Part shown: one piece after another, positions 48,301-57,803 of the stretch
Numbering within the stretch: the first letter of the stretch is position 1
How the letters are laid out: every line of letters starts with the position of its first letter
Assembly (NCBI GenBank): GCA_936450465.1
Contig: OW388293.1
Coordinates: 24,639,860 to 24,703,859 of the forward strand
Reading direction: 5' to 3'
DNA: 64,000 bases
From: Gibbula magus
Lineage: Eukaryota; Mollusca; Gastropoda; Trochida; Trochidae
The notes under the pieces: generated by a model
The model's database searches: none
What the model was told of the DNA's origin: nothing
Seen by the model: only the letters and a program-made list of their open reading frames with translations
Program-made: the position numbers and the translations under genes

Positions 48301-51300
48301 TTCGTTTCTGCATCCAATGACTATAGGTTTTATCCAAATAATTTAAAAAGGGTTTGACATTAACAACCACTGAATAAATGTTTGCTAAGCTGTATGGAAA
48401 AGAAATCAAATATCATAACATTAGAAATATTCAGTTATATTCATCGAACAATCATTCAAACTCAAAATAACTATCATTTCTATTAGCAATGCCAAATTTT
48501 TATCGATATACAAGTTCGATATACAGAGTTCTAAATATCCTTATACCTTGCGTTATACAGTTATTTTGCCGAAGCGTGCTATCGTATAATAATTAATTGC
48601 ATATCCATAAAAAAAACTTGTGTCATTTGTACCACGAAAATGAAAAGCTTCCCCTCCAACAGGTTATCAACAAGACGTTACCTCTAACTTTTATCAAGAC
48701 GACCAAATTAGTTTTGTTTATGAAATGACAAACTGTTTAGACACAATCAATTTAACATTTGAATTCACATTAAATACTTAGAACAAAAAATTATTAAACC
48801 CAATATTGATCTTTATCTATTTTACTTTGATAATGTCTTACTTTTAACCATTACCAAGACGACCACTGGAGGCTTCTGGTTGGTGGTGACCAAGGTAACG
48901 GTCACACGTGACCAAGAACCCAACTTCCGGTTTATTACAATGGTATCTCGACCACCTATGAAATTATGTTGATATGTAGAATTTCCAACTGTCAGAGAAT
49001 GTCCTGGATCAGACCCCAAAGTTAACCCCATGAGATCCAGGAAAACAATTCCTTCCCGAGTGTAGATGTCACATGAACAGTTGGTGTGGTTTTGTGAAGA
49101 CGTGCTGATGTAGAATGGCGGCGTTACCTTCTTTGTGCTTTGTTCACACATTTCATATGTGGCAACTGAAATATCGTAGAGTAGTTAAGTTACATACAAA
49201 TGTCATTTTAACGAATGCGTCATAACCAACGTAGATCAGGGGCTTTTGCTTGAGGCCGTGTATATCATATACTTTGTTGTAGAATTAATCATTGAGAGTG
49301 AATACAAAACAGCGCCATCGGATCAACTAGTGCATTGCCTTGTCCTACCATTAAGACGCTTTTTCATTATTTACTGAATTAAAATGGACAGTTTACTCAC
49401 TAGGAGTAATGTACACATACGAAGGGAGTTCAGCCAGAGGTTTAAGAGAGGTCGTGTAACTTTCTTAGCAAATGTGATTTTTATATTGTAAAATTTCATT
49501 TTACTGTAATGTGAAATATCCGAACGTCGGGAGTAAAGGTCCTAGTTAAGATAGAATGATTGACTACTGGTAGACTACTCACAGTTCTCACATTTGTAGC
49601 TGATCTTCAGATGGGTTTCATTTGCGTGTTTACCCTCCTTGATAAATCGCCAGATTGATGACTTCGGTTCCAGAAGAGTGCAGAATTTTCTTCCATTACA
49701 TTTCCTTATTATTTCATTTAAAACTGACATGAATGCTGGGTTCTTGACTTCACATTTACGAGTGTCTTCAAACATATCGTTATCTTTTGGTTTACAACAC
49801 TCGTCAATGGTAGAGCAACGTTTCTTTTTAATGCGTTGTACGACATCCTTTATCACGAGTTTGTCACCCCCTTGGCATGTGAGTAGTTGGACTTCCGTTT
49901 TGTTGAAGCAGACATTTTCAGAATCAGAGTTCGCGCTCCAGTGAATTGTGGAAATACAACTGTCATCGGCTAAAAAGGAATGATAATTTTCGAAAACAAT
50001 GTTCAAGAAAAGAGTCATTAATTTAATTTTATTACTGTTCAAAACAACCAGGTGACGTCGTGTGGAAATAATTAAGAAGTTAATCCTTACTACACCTTGT
50101 TATGGTTTTTTTCCAGGTAATTTCACAAATTCAACACACACTAATGTTATTTTTAAAAAAATGAAACCATTCTTTATTGTAAGATACCCACGGCAATAAA
50201 ACACAGACGGTCAATGGAAAAGAAATTATGCTCTTGATTTAGGACGTCAGTTAGAGCGTCCAATTGCTAGTGAATGTGTTCTACGACTGGAGGCATTAAT
50301 ATTTTCAAAATATAGTTTATACAAATGACATTTTAACGAATGCGTCATAACTAACGTAGATCAGTGGCTTTGGCTTGAGGCCGTGTATATCATATACTTT
50401 GTTGTAGAATTAATCATAGAGAGTGAATACAAAACAGCGCCATCGGATCAAATAGTGCCTTTATTTGTCCTACCATTAAGACGCTTTTTAATTATTTACT
50501 TGATGAATTAAAATGGACAGTTTACTCACAAGGAGTAATGTACACATACGGAGGGAGTTCAGCCAGAGGTTTAAGAGAGGTCGTGTAACTTTCTTAGCAA
50601 ATGTGATTTTTATATTGTAAAATTTCATTTTACTGTAATGTGAAATATCCGAACGTCGGGAGAAAAGGTCCTAGTTAAGATAGAATGATTGACTACTGGT
50701 AGACTACTCACAGTTCTCACATTTGTAGCTGATCTTCAGATGGGATGCATTTGCGTGTTTACCCTCCTTGATGAATCGCCAGATTGATGACTTCGGTTCC
50801 AGAAAAGTGCAGAATTGTCTTCCATTACATTTCCTTATTATTTCATTTAAAACTGACATGAATGCTGGGTTCTTGACTTCACATTTACGAGTGTCTTCAA
50901 ACATATCGTTATCTTTTAATTTACAACACTCTTCAATGGTATAGCAACGTTTCTTTTTTATGCGTTGTACGACATCCTTTATCACGAGTTTGTCACCCCC
51001 CTGGCATGTGAGTAGTTGGACTTCCGTTTTGTTGAAGCAGACATTTTCAGAATCAGAGTTCCCGCTACGGTGAATTGTGGAAATACAACTGTCATCGGCT
51101 AAAAAGGAATGATAATTTTCGAAAACAATGTTCAAGAAAAGAGTCATTAATTTATTTGTATTACTGTTCAAAACAACCAGGTGACGTCGTGTGGAAATAA
51201 TTAAGAAGTTAATCCTTACTACACCTTGTTATGGTTTTTTTCCAGGTAATTTCACAAATTCAACACACACTTATGTTATTTTTAAAAAAATGAAACCATG

Positions 51301-54044
51301 CTTTATTGTAAGATACCCACGGCAATAAAACACAGACGGTCAATGGAAAAGAAATTATGCTCTTGATTTAGGACGTCAGTTGGAGCGTCCAATTGCTAGT
51401 GAATGTGTTCTACGACTGGAGGCATTAATATTTTCAAAAAATAGTTTATACAAATGACATTATATCTCAACATATTTTATATAAAAGCGAGTAAGTGTTT
51501 AGGGGCATCTCAAATAAGAAATAGAAGGCTCGTTGTTGTGCTTTATCGTAGACAAAAACATAGCAGGGAGCATAAAACACGAAGGGCAGGTATGTTTTAT
51601 TTTACGATAAAGCACAATGCATCAAGGAGTCTTCTATTTCTTAATTAAAAATTAGTCTATGACGGGGTGCTTGACATGAAATTAACACCAAGTTTTACTA
51701 TGATATACAACTCAGAAATGGTGATATACTTACATAAGATGCTCGTGACATTCACAGTCCAAATTGTGTATAAAAGTATAAACAGTTTTGGATTCATTAC
51801 TTTTCTGTTACAGCTCTGCATTTGAAATAAAACATTTCCCTGTCAAAAGAGTGTTTCAGGAAATTTAAGACTGAGGAAGATACTCGTTATGTGAAACTTA
51901 GATTTTTTAATTGATTTAAATGATTAAACCCAATATTGATCTTTATCTATTTTACTTTGATAGTGCCTTACTTTTAACCATTAACAAGACGACCACTGGA
52001 GGCTTCTGGTTGGTGGTGACCAAGGAAACGGTCACACGTGACCAAGAACCCAACTTCCGGTTTATTACAATGGTATCTCGACTAAATATGAAATTATGTT
52101 GATGTGTAGAATTTCCAACTGTTAGAGCATGTCCTGGGTCATACCCAAAAGTTAACCCCATGAGATCCAGAAAAACAATTCCTGGCTGAGTGAAGATGTC
52201 ACATGAACAGTTGGTGTGGTTTTGTGAAGACGTGTTGATGTAGAATGGCAGTGTTATTTCCCTTGTGCTTCGTTCACACATTTCATATGTTGCAACTGGA
52301 TAATTGAAAAAGTAGATTATCTGAATATCAATGTTATTCTTATAATGTGCCACTATTCCAAGAGACCAAACATACGATTTTTGGTAGTTCCATACACTGG
52401 ACAACACAGGAAGTCAATTTACTTCAAATGAGACTAATCGATACATATACCGTGTACAGGTTATACTGCAGTATAAAAGTAATTCTTACAACATGAAAAC
52501 AAAGTGTTCCACAAAATCTGGTTACTCTAATATATTGGTCTGATCTACGTGAATACCACTTTAGGATAGGTGAGAGGTCAATCAAGCACTGCTAGGACAA
52601 TAGTCAGATCCAAATGCACTGCAATGCACTAAGATTATTAATCAAATAATGTTCATAAGCGACGTATTTTATATGCATCGACATTTTACTCACATGCAGT
52701 GAACAAACCCAATGGAGTTTGAACCAGAGGTTAAGGAGAGGTTTCTTAGCCAATCGAATGCACACTGTATGATCCATTTTCCGCTGATGTGAAACAAGAT
52801 CTCCTAGTTAATGTAAATATATAGAATGATTAACATAAATGCACTCACAGTTCTCACATTTATAGCTGATCTTCAGATGGGTTGCATTTGCGTGTTTATC
52901 CTCCCTGATAAATCGCCAGATTGATGATTTCGGTTCCAGAAAAGTGCAGAATTTTCTTCAATTACATTTCCTTATCATTTCATTTAAAATTGACATGAAT
53001 GTTTGGTTCGTGACTTCACATTTACGAGTGTCTTCAAAAACATCGTTATCTTTTGTTTTACAACACTCTTCGATGGTAGAGCAACGTTTCCTTTTAATGC
53101 GTTGTACGACATCCTTTATCACGAGTTTGGCATCTCCCTGGCATGTGAGTAGTTGGACTTCCGTTTTGTTGAAGCAGACATTTTCAGAATCAGAGTTCGC
53201 GCTCCAGTGAATTGTGGAAATACAAGTGTCATCGGCTAAAGGGAGTGACTATTATTTTGTTTTTTTTAAACCAGTTTTAGAGTCATAATCGTTTTAAATA
53301 AATATATTCAAATGTAGACATTTCATGATGCTTGAAAATACAAATGTCTCGGCCTAAAAAGAATACTGTTACTATACTACTGTAATAATATAATACTTAC
53401 TAAGAGAATCATTTTAACAAAATCAGATAATAACTGGTATGAAGTTCGAGGACAGACCGTTAGATATGCTTTATAACATGCATTAGAACATGACTGGTTT
53501 CTGGGTAAATTCGTCCTCAGATGAAATCGTCTATAGATAATAAAGCAGTAAATCCATTCCAAACGTTGCTTTAGTTTTTCTTCATCAGGCAATTTCACAC
53601 ACAAAATCAACCTTTGTTATAAATGAAACCCGAGTTACTTAATGTGATGATAAATGAATAAGGTCATTCGACACAGAACGCAATGGAACTTTATCTTGAA
53701 CATATGTTAACAACACAAGACATTAATATTTTAGAAATTAACATAAATTCGAACAAAATAATTTAACACTGAACTGGTTATACCTACATAAGGAAGTCGT
53801 AATATTCGCAGTTAAAATCTAAATCAAAATGTTGGAATTCATTATTTTTCTGTTCACTCGGGGCTTCACTGCATATGAAATGAAACATTTCCTTGAATGT
53901 CCAAAAACACTTAATTATACACCAATTTCTACAAGCAAGCTTTTGGCGAAATTTATGCTTTGTATCAAAATGAGGTCGACGTAAAATTTTTCCATACATG
54001 TAGAATGCCTTACGTGAAAAACCATATATCTTTGATATCGACAT
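45120..54044 (-). CDS. Multi-exon membrane protein with duplicated lectin-like ectodomain modules
   Basis: Gene-level entry; exons are listed separately. In transcription order it runs: a SUEL-like piece (about 54044-53788), a lectin-like exon with a nonsense codon (53235-52849), a beta-sandwich exon (52295-51972), lectin-like exons 51098-50712 and 49969-49583, a beta-sandwich exon (49165-48842), a possible 33-nt linker (47917-47885), linker (46812-46768), transmembrane exon (45648-45543) and cytoplasmic tail (45306-45120). Most ectodomain exons are symmetric phase 1-1, so they can be duplicated or skipped without frame loss. The architecture suggests a type I surface receptor, possibly for glycans. 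The 5' end and signal peptide were not identified, and the span could be one gene or a gene plus decayed paralogues. Confidence 0.55.
45543..45648 (-). CDS. Transmembrane exon of the lectin-like membrane gene
   Basis: 106 nt with proper splice sites (TTTTTTTCCAG acceptor, GTACAT donor). It encodes PNVHHYG, then a ~24-residue hydrophobic helix (IVMFVSGFFAATCFLIGLA and onward), then the stop-transfer residues TRKR. The orientation is that of a type I membrane protein. Confidence 0.85.
46040..46150 (-). pseudogene. Decayed partial beta-sandwich exon
   Basis: The minus strand reads DLGYSLTVGNSTYTHYFMVG, matching part of the intact exons (SLTVGNSTYQHNFIGG). It then runs to a stop without the second half of the module. 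A relic of an extra copy. Confidence 0.6.
46768..46812 (-). CDS. Small juxtamembrane linker exon
   Basis: 45 nt between GATTTCAG and GTAAGAAT, phase 1-1, encoding HGPTIPPEIENKNN. This is a proline- and polar-rich stalk just before the transmembrane exon. Confidence 0.6.
46998..47042 (+). ncRNA. Hammerhead-ribozyme-like motif
   Basis: The order is ATTCAC (stem I) - CTGATGA - GACC/GGTC stem II with a 6-nt loop - GAAA - GCATGC - GTGAAT (stem I partner, a perfect complement). This is the full type I hammerhead layout with a short palindromic stem III. The base expected to be U at the cleavage triplet is A (47035), giving an A-A mismatch, so self-cleavage is doubtful. A possible relic of a Penelope-like or retrozyme element. 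Confidence 0.5.
47354..47843. mobile_element. MITE with TTAA target-site duplication, copy 2
   Basis: TTAA lies on both sides (47350-47353 and 47844-47847). The ends are AGGTGCATCCATTG and, inverted, AGGTCCATCCATTG (13 of 14 match). Homologous throughout to 19091-19569 but better preserved at its ends. Confidence 0.8.
47885..47917 (-). CDS. Possible 33-nt linker micro-exon
   Basis: Bounded by CTCTTGTCAG and GTAAGACT on the minus strand; phase 1-1 like its neighbours; would encode TAKNVQLECH. Short enough to be chance, but the phase agreement and the strong splice sites argue for it. Confidence 0.3.
48842..49165 (-). CDS. Beta-sandwich (CUB-like) extracellular exon, copy 1
   Basis: 324 nt, phase 1-1, acceptor ATATTTCAG and donor GTAAGA. 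It encodes about 108 residues with CSCDIYTREGIVFLDLMGL, SLTVGNSTYQHNF and SWSRVTVTLVTTNQKPPVVV. Alternating hydrophobic strands, N-glycosylation sites (NHT, NST) and paired cysteines suggest a secreted beta-sandwich of CUB type; the family assignment is tentative. It differs from copy 2 (51972-52295) by only a few residues. Confidence 0.6.
49583..49969 (-). CDS. SUEL/rhamnose-binding-lectin-like exon, copy 1
   Basis: 387 nt (129 codons), phase 1-1, acceptor CCTTTTTAG and donor GTGAGT. Features in order: DDSC, LLTCQGGDKLVIKD, two spaced cysteines (RC, ECC), a KCNGRKFC block and a final strand HLKISYKCEN. This cysteine spacing and the CNG..C and Y-x-C ends resemble the galactose/rhamnose-binding (SUEL-type) lectin domain, which binds cell-surface glycans. 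The fit is by eye, and the usual YGR motif is not obvious, so ligand binding is uncertain. Confidence 0.65.
50712..51098 (-). CDS. SUEL/rhamnose-binding-lectin-like exon, copy 2
   Basis: Same length, phase and splice sites as copy 1, with a handful of substitutions (IHRSGN for IHWSAN, CYTIEECCKL for CSTIDECCKP, NGRQFCTF for NGRKFCTL). Open throughout. The product of the 1.13-kb tandem duplication. Confidence 0.65.
51513..51645. repeat. Short foldback element in a lectin-gene intron
   Basis: The left arm AAGAAATAGAAGGCTC...TTGTGCTTTATCGTA pairs imperfectly with TACGATAAAGCACAA...GAGTCTTCTATTTCTT. About 45 bp of loop. Probably a MITE. Confidence 0.65.
51728..51870 (-). pseudogene. Decayed lectin C-terminal exon piece
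   Basis: The minus strand parallels 53788-53900 (GGAAATGTTT.ATTTCA, AATGAATCC.AAA, GACTGTGAATGTCACGAGCA before a GTAAGTAT donor). Indels break the frame. Remnant of an older duplication of the module. Confidence 0.5.
51972..52295 (-). CDS. Beta-sandwich (CUB-like) extracellular exon, copy 2
   Basis: 324 nt, phase 1-1, open. Near-identical to copy 1 (STREITLPFYINTSSQNHTN against STKKVTPPFYISTSSQNHTN). The donor is GTAAGG. Confidence 0.6.
52849..53235 (-). pseudogene. SUEL-like exon, copy 3, with a nonsense codon
   Basis: Same 387-nt length, splice sites and cysteines as copies 1 and 2, but the GGA of CNGR is TGA at 52960-52958. The minus frame is otherwise open. Use of this exon would truncate the protein before the transmembrane exon, so it must be skipped or the copy is dead. 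More diverged than copies 1 and 2 from each other. Confidence 0.75.
53788..54044 (-). CDS. Possible SUEL-like exon at the 5' side of the gene
   Basis: The minus strand encodes CRNWCIIKCFWTFKEMFHFI, then SEQKNNEFQHFDLDFNCEYYD, reminiscent of the end of a SUEL-type domain (strand followed by C-E). A donor GTAGGT follows at 53787. The 5' limit is unknown (54044 is only the first ATG in frame), and no signal peptide was found. Confidence 0.35.
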
Positions 54045-54399
54045 CCTTCACTATATAGAACTGATTCAACAAAAAATATGTGTTATTCTTCCCTACAAGA
54101 GATGCTTGAAATTGAAACATACACAAAAATGTGAACACAAGTCGAGGACGAACAACTATCCTTACTCTTTGAAGGAAATTGCAATTTCACAAATGACGAA
54201 AAGGATGCACTCATTATTTGTCTACAATGTATCAAATACCTCTTCAACCTCAGAACCAATCTTACTTTTGATGCAAATATCATGTAATTTGGCATTTCTT
54301 TGAAGCATCGAACGCGAAAACTGAAACGATCACTATGCACGAAGACAGTCGAGTGTTCAGTAATATAACCTGATTTGATGTAAATGGTTAAGCTCTTGT

Positions 54400-55260
54400 A
54401 GCTCTTTGAAGTGACAAGATATCTATCTTGTCAAAACTACAGTTTATCTCTGATGATCAACTGGATCAAACACAATCATGTGTTTCCTCTTATAGTATTT
54501 CAATATAATTCATTTGTGATGAAATTATTCTCATTTAGATGATATGAAAACTTTTATTCGTAATAAATTAAATTGGAAATGACTACTTCTGTCTATTTCA
54601 TTACACGAATATGCCAAATTTCATAAACATACTTCGCTGACCTAACGATCACAGGATACGTTTGAGAATGATTATTTTACTTATGGATATATGATGATTC
54701 TTTGTCATTGTATATGATCACTTTATATTGACGTAATGGACGACAATGGACGTAAATTTACATTCTATTTGCACTAAGATACTCATATAGGTGAACAAAC
54801 TTTCGGTACGCAGCTGCAGTATACAATTATTGATTTATATATTTTACATTGATGTTTGAATGACCTTGATTTTGCAATCTTCGATCTTCCAGACGAGCCA
54901 TCGTTCAAATAACATGAATGAAGAAAGAGCAACGTGATTTGCAAAAGGTGTGGAAAATCCTATACTCTATAGCTACTACCGAAAACAAAACAAAAGAGTA
55001 ATCGTAAGAAAACGGTATTCGTATATGAAATCGATTAAGCTTTCTATTTATCTATACTTTTAGTTTATTCAACAATTCATTCATTCATAGATGCAATCAA
55101 ACCATCGCATGTCCTAAAAACACAAATCCAAAGATAAAGATCGTGTATAAAACTGAAATATTTATTGAAAATAGGCTTACAAGTAAAACTGTGTGTTTAT
55201 ATACATATTTATATATATATGGAAAAAATAATGGATTTAGAAGTAGAAATCATCCATTTT
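54400..55260. other. Non-coding stretch between the lectin-like gene and the Polinton
   Basis: No gene or structured repeat was seen. AT-rich. Confidence 0.4.
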
Positions 55261-55261
55261 A

Positions 55262-55300
55262 ATGACGAGCGCTTTCAGCTACACAGCCTCTTCAGGCCAT
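55262..55300 (-). ncRNA. Hammerhead-like motif of Penelope type
   Basis: On the minus strand: GGCCTGAAGAGGCTGTGTAG, then CTGAAAGCGCTCGTC. The order matches a Penelope-type hammerhead (CUGAnGA - stem II GGCU/AGCU - GAAA - AGCGCU palindromic stem III - C), but the core has CTGAAGA instead of CTGATGA. Likely inactive. Confidence 0.4.
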
Positions 55301-56560
55301 AAGTAGTGGGTTAGGGCACCTGCGACTGCTAAGACATATCTTAGCACCTCATCTTAGCAGTCGCAGGTGCCCTATGAGAGAAAATTTGCTAAGGTCTTGT
55401 TCGTGGTAGAACCTTGAAACCTTGCTAAACTCGGGTTAGCTTGACCCCTTTGAGTCCAGCCGTCGTGACCGATCAATATGGGTACAATAGGTTAATAGCT
55501 TAATTGCCCAATTATCGACGCACCGTGCTCTGATCACTACAGGTATAATGGGTTAATTGACCAATTATTGTAGTCATGGGGTTTGGAGGGTTAAACGGAC
55601 GTGTGCCGAGTCGGGTTAATTGGAGTGTTTATTTTTCGGCGAGGATGGGTCATTGTAGTCTTGACTATCGTAACTACCGGTTTATAGACCTCTACATCAA
55701 GACATCAGGGGGTGGCCCGTGCCGCTCATCACTCTTTGTAAGAAAGGTGCGTGACCATGGCTAGACTTAGCGCAAGCTCAAATGCAAATGACAACATCAA
55801 CATGTGACCATGCAATCTGCATATTACTCTAGTATCGTCATCAAAATAAGTAAATAAAGTATGGCAGAGAATCGTGTTGATTCAGAGCCAGCCGTATCGC
55901 GGCGTATCAATTAGGTAACGTTCACATCTCTAATTATTTCCCCCTCTGGTGACAAATTTCAAGTTTACCGGTACAATATTTCAAAGAAATGTCATTGACG
56001 TGTCTTAAACGTCAAATTCATATTAGGAGGCAAACTCTTGTGTCAATCTGACAATCATGTAGATCTAAAGTCCCAGTACAAGGTACATAATCTTCTTTTG
56101 ACGATCAGCATAACTTAGCTCATCTTAGCAGTCACTAGTGTCAATTGGGAGGAAAGCTAAGCCGATTATCGAAGTAACGTGCTCTGATCAACACAGATAT
56201 ATTAGGGGTTAATTGACCAATTATTGTAGTCATGGGGTTCGCAGCGCTAAACGGTCGCGCGCCGAGTCAGGTTAATTGGAGTGTTTATTTTTGACTGGTG
56301 ATACTCAGTAGTTAGCACCCGCGTTAGATAAACATTAAACACTTCAATTAGCATGACTAGGTCTTACGAGCGTCTTACAGACCAGCTGGGTATTAGCTAT
56401 GGACCATACATAGTAATGATATAATGGCGCATCTGTCCACTGGTTAGCACCTGCTCACGAGTGTCAATCTGACCTTGGATATTCATGAGCTTACTTTTGA
56501 CGATTCAATAAGAGACGATATTTCAACAATCACAGAAACAACACAACAAATTGAGGTCAT
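55301..56560. repeat. Candidate terminal region of the Polinton element
   Basis: No genes, but much internal repetition. A 22-bp perfect inverted repeat occupies 55313-55334 and 55352-55373 (AGGGCACCTGCGACTGCTAA). A ~130-bp direct duplication links 55511-55641 and 56165-56296 (shared ACCAATTATTGTAGTCATGG). Dispersed TTAGCACC and GTGTCAATCTGAC motifs also occur. Polintons carry long terminal inverted repeats, often with internal repeats, so this is a reasonable place for the left end. The true tip and the 6-bp target duplication cannot be set without the right end. Confidence 0.45.
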
Positions 56561-56569
56561 TTAAAGGTA

Positions 56570-56575
56570 TTTATT
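56570..56575 (-). promoter_or_regulatory. Candidate polyadenylation signal after the BIR gene
   Basis: Minus-strand AATAAA 85 nt downstream of the BIR-gene stop codon. A second AATAAA at 57266-57261 lies just after the protease stop. Both assigned on position. Confidence 0.4.
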
Positions 56576-56660
56576 CAGACAAACAGGGAAGCAAATCAAA
56601 TTTATTCCACTACAAACGATAACATTTGGACACCACATCAATGCAATTGTTTCAGTTATT

Positions 56661-57179
56661 TTATACATCAAAAAAGTACTCATCTAGTAGAGTTGTCATT
56701 TTCAGGAACATGCAATCAGGGCTCCATCTTTTATGTTCAAGATCAATAATGTCAGTATGTTTCCATTTACTCAGTTCAAGTCCGCACTGGAAACACTGTA
56801 CAGAGTCGTCTCGCCCGATGTAAAAGAATCCTCTTGTCGCTAGATCTGCTGGCTTTTGGGACATTTGTAATGGCCAGTTTGCAAAAGTATCCTTTCTCGC
56901 AGAGGCACATGTCATCTTTGAATTTCTGGGCTTGCTGTTGTCGTCCCAAACCTCCGGATTTGCACTAGTACCACAGATATCATATCCGTACTTTAGGTGT
57001 CGAGAACATGACAAATCTACACCTCTGCGTTCCAGCGTGCAGCTGTCAGTTGCGAGATCGTCTGATTCTTGGATTTTACTGTGTCTGTATTGTGCATATG
57101 GCTCGCTATACATGCGACTCCCATATTCGACATCTATATTCTTCCTCGTCGTCATTGTTGCTTGCTGATGTGACCTCAC
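56661..57179 (-). CDS. BIR-domain protein (IAP-like) of the Polinton
   Basis: 172 residues. The first ~90 are polar without a recognised domain. The C-terminal half is one BIR domain: R-K-D-T-F-A-N-W-P start, GFFYIGRDDSVQCFQCGL, then the complete zinc signature C-x2-C-x16-H-x6-C (CFQC ... H ... C in the last third). BIR domains bind caspases or IAP-binding motifs, and in large DNA viruses they serve as apoptosis inhibitors. There is no RING finger, unlike full IAPs. It is the outermost gene, on the same strand as the virion genes. Role inferred: host cell-death modulation. Host-gene capture is likely, and a purely structural role cannot be excluded. Confidence 0.85.
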   Translation of the reverse strand: MRSHQQATMTTRKNIDVEYGSRMYSEPYAQYRHSKIQESDDLATDSCTLERRGVDLSCSRHLKYGYDICGTSANPEVWDDNSKPRNSKMTCASARKDTFANWPLQMSQKPADLATRGFFYIGRDDSVQCFQCGLELSKWKHTDIIDLEHKRWSPDCMFLKMTTLLDEYFFDV

Positions 57180-57275
57180 TTAAATCGTAGCTAGTAATGA
57201 TTGAGGTGCTTGCCATCTAACTTATAAACCAGTCCACTAGAGCGATAGCCAATGACAGTCTTTATTCCGTGCATA

Positions 57276-57803
57276 TCATGACATGTTCATCTCATTTTCA
57301 TATACAGTGAATTTACTCCTACAATACCACTCGTAAACCTTTTTGTCATTAAGCGTAGTATTTTGAGAAAATGAGTTAACTATTTGGTTCATGTTAAGAC
57401 CCCTCACTCTGCGAGATAAAAAATATAAAGAATGGTGCCCGCACATTGTTGAAAATAAACCCTGTATTAATATCGTGTTATGCTTATAAGCTCTCTGACC
57501 AAAATTTTCTACAAAAGACTGGAACTCTACCCATATTTTGGATAGATCCAGCCCGTACGAATCGTAAAATTCAACAATCCCAGGCTGCGTGACGATGATA
57601 GCGAACCAGTGGGATCCAGCTTGAGACCCCCTGTCAGTGTTACACACGTACATTGAAGGATAAACCAGTGACGGTTGTTGCGCTACTCGGCTATGAGTTT
57701 TAATCAATGAATCTCTACTGACGGTACCCTTGTAAAATTTTCTCAACAATCTATCATTCTGTGCGTACGTTTCTATATCAACCCCGTACAGCATGTTTAA
57801 CAT
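57276..57803 (-). CDS. PRO: Adenain-like cysteine protease (maturation protease)
   Basis: 175 residues, close to the family norm. The catalytic set of the C5/Ulp1-like fold is in order: H65 in GSHWFAII, D81 in EFYDSYG, Q114 in LIQG and the nucleophile C121 in MCGHHSLYFL. In adenoviruses and Polintons this enzyme cleaves capsid and core precursors during virion maturation. Its start overlaps the end of the capsid gene by 7 nt, suggesting expression from a shared transcript. The frame is intact. Confidence 0.92.
   Translation of the reverse strand: MLNMLYGVDIETYAQNDRLLRKFYKGTVSRDSLIKTHSRVAQQPSLVYPSMYVCNTDRGSQAGSHWFAIIVTQPGIVEFYDSYGLDLSKIWVEFQSFVENFGQRAYKHNTILIQGLFSTMCGHHSLYFLSRRVRGLNMNQIVNSFSQNTTLNDKKVYEWYCRSKFTVYENEMNMS

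Larger units (their letters stand above)
49200..51450. repeat. Tandem duplication of ~1.13 kb carrying a lectin-like exon
   Basis: Unit 1 is about 49200-50336 and unit 2 about 50337-51450; both start at the shared text ACAAATGTCATTTTAACG or ACAAATGACATTTTAACG. They are nearly identical over exon and intron alike (for example GGACGTCAGTTGGAGCGTCC against ...TTAGAGCGTCC). The same text, ACAAATGACATT, lies at the right border, so a short homology may have mediated the event. The high identity marks it as recent. Confidence 0.93.

Noticed and set aside
53377..53610. 77-codon minus frame considered as a signal-peptide exon of the lectin-like gene
   Set aside because: Hydrophobic residues are at its C-terminal end next to a GTAAGT-like site, but the length, start and phase could not be reconciled with the next exon.
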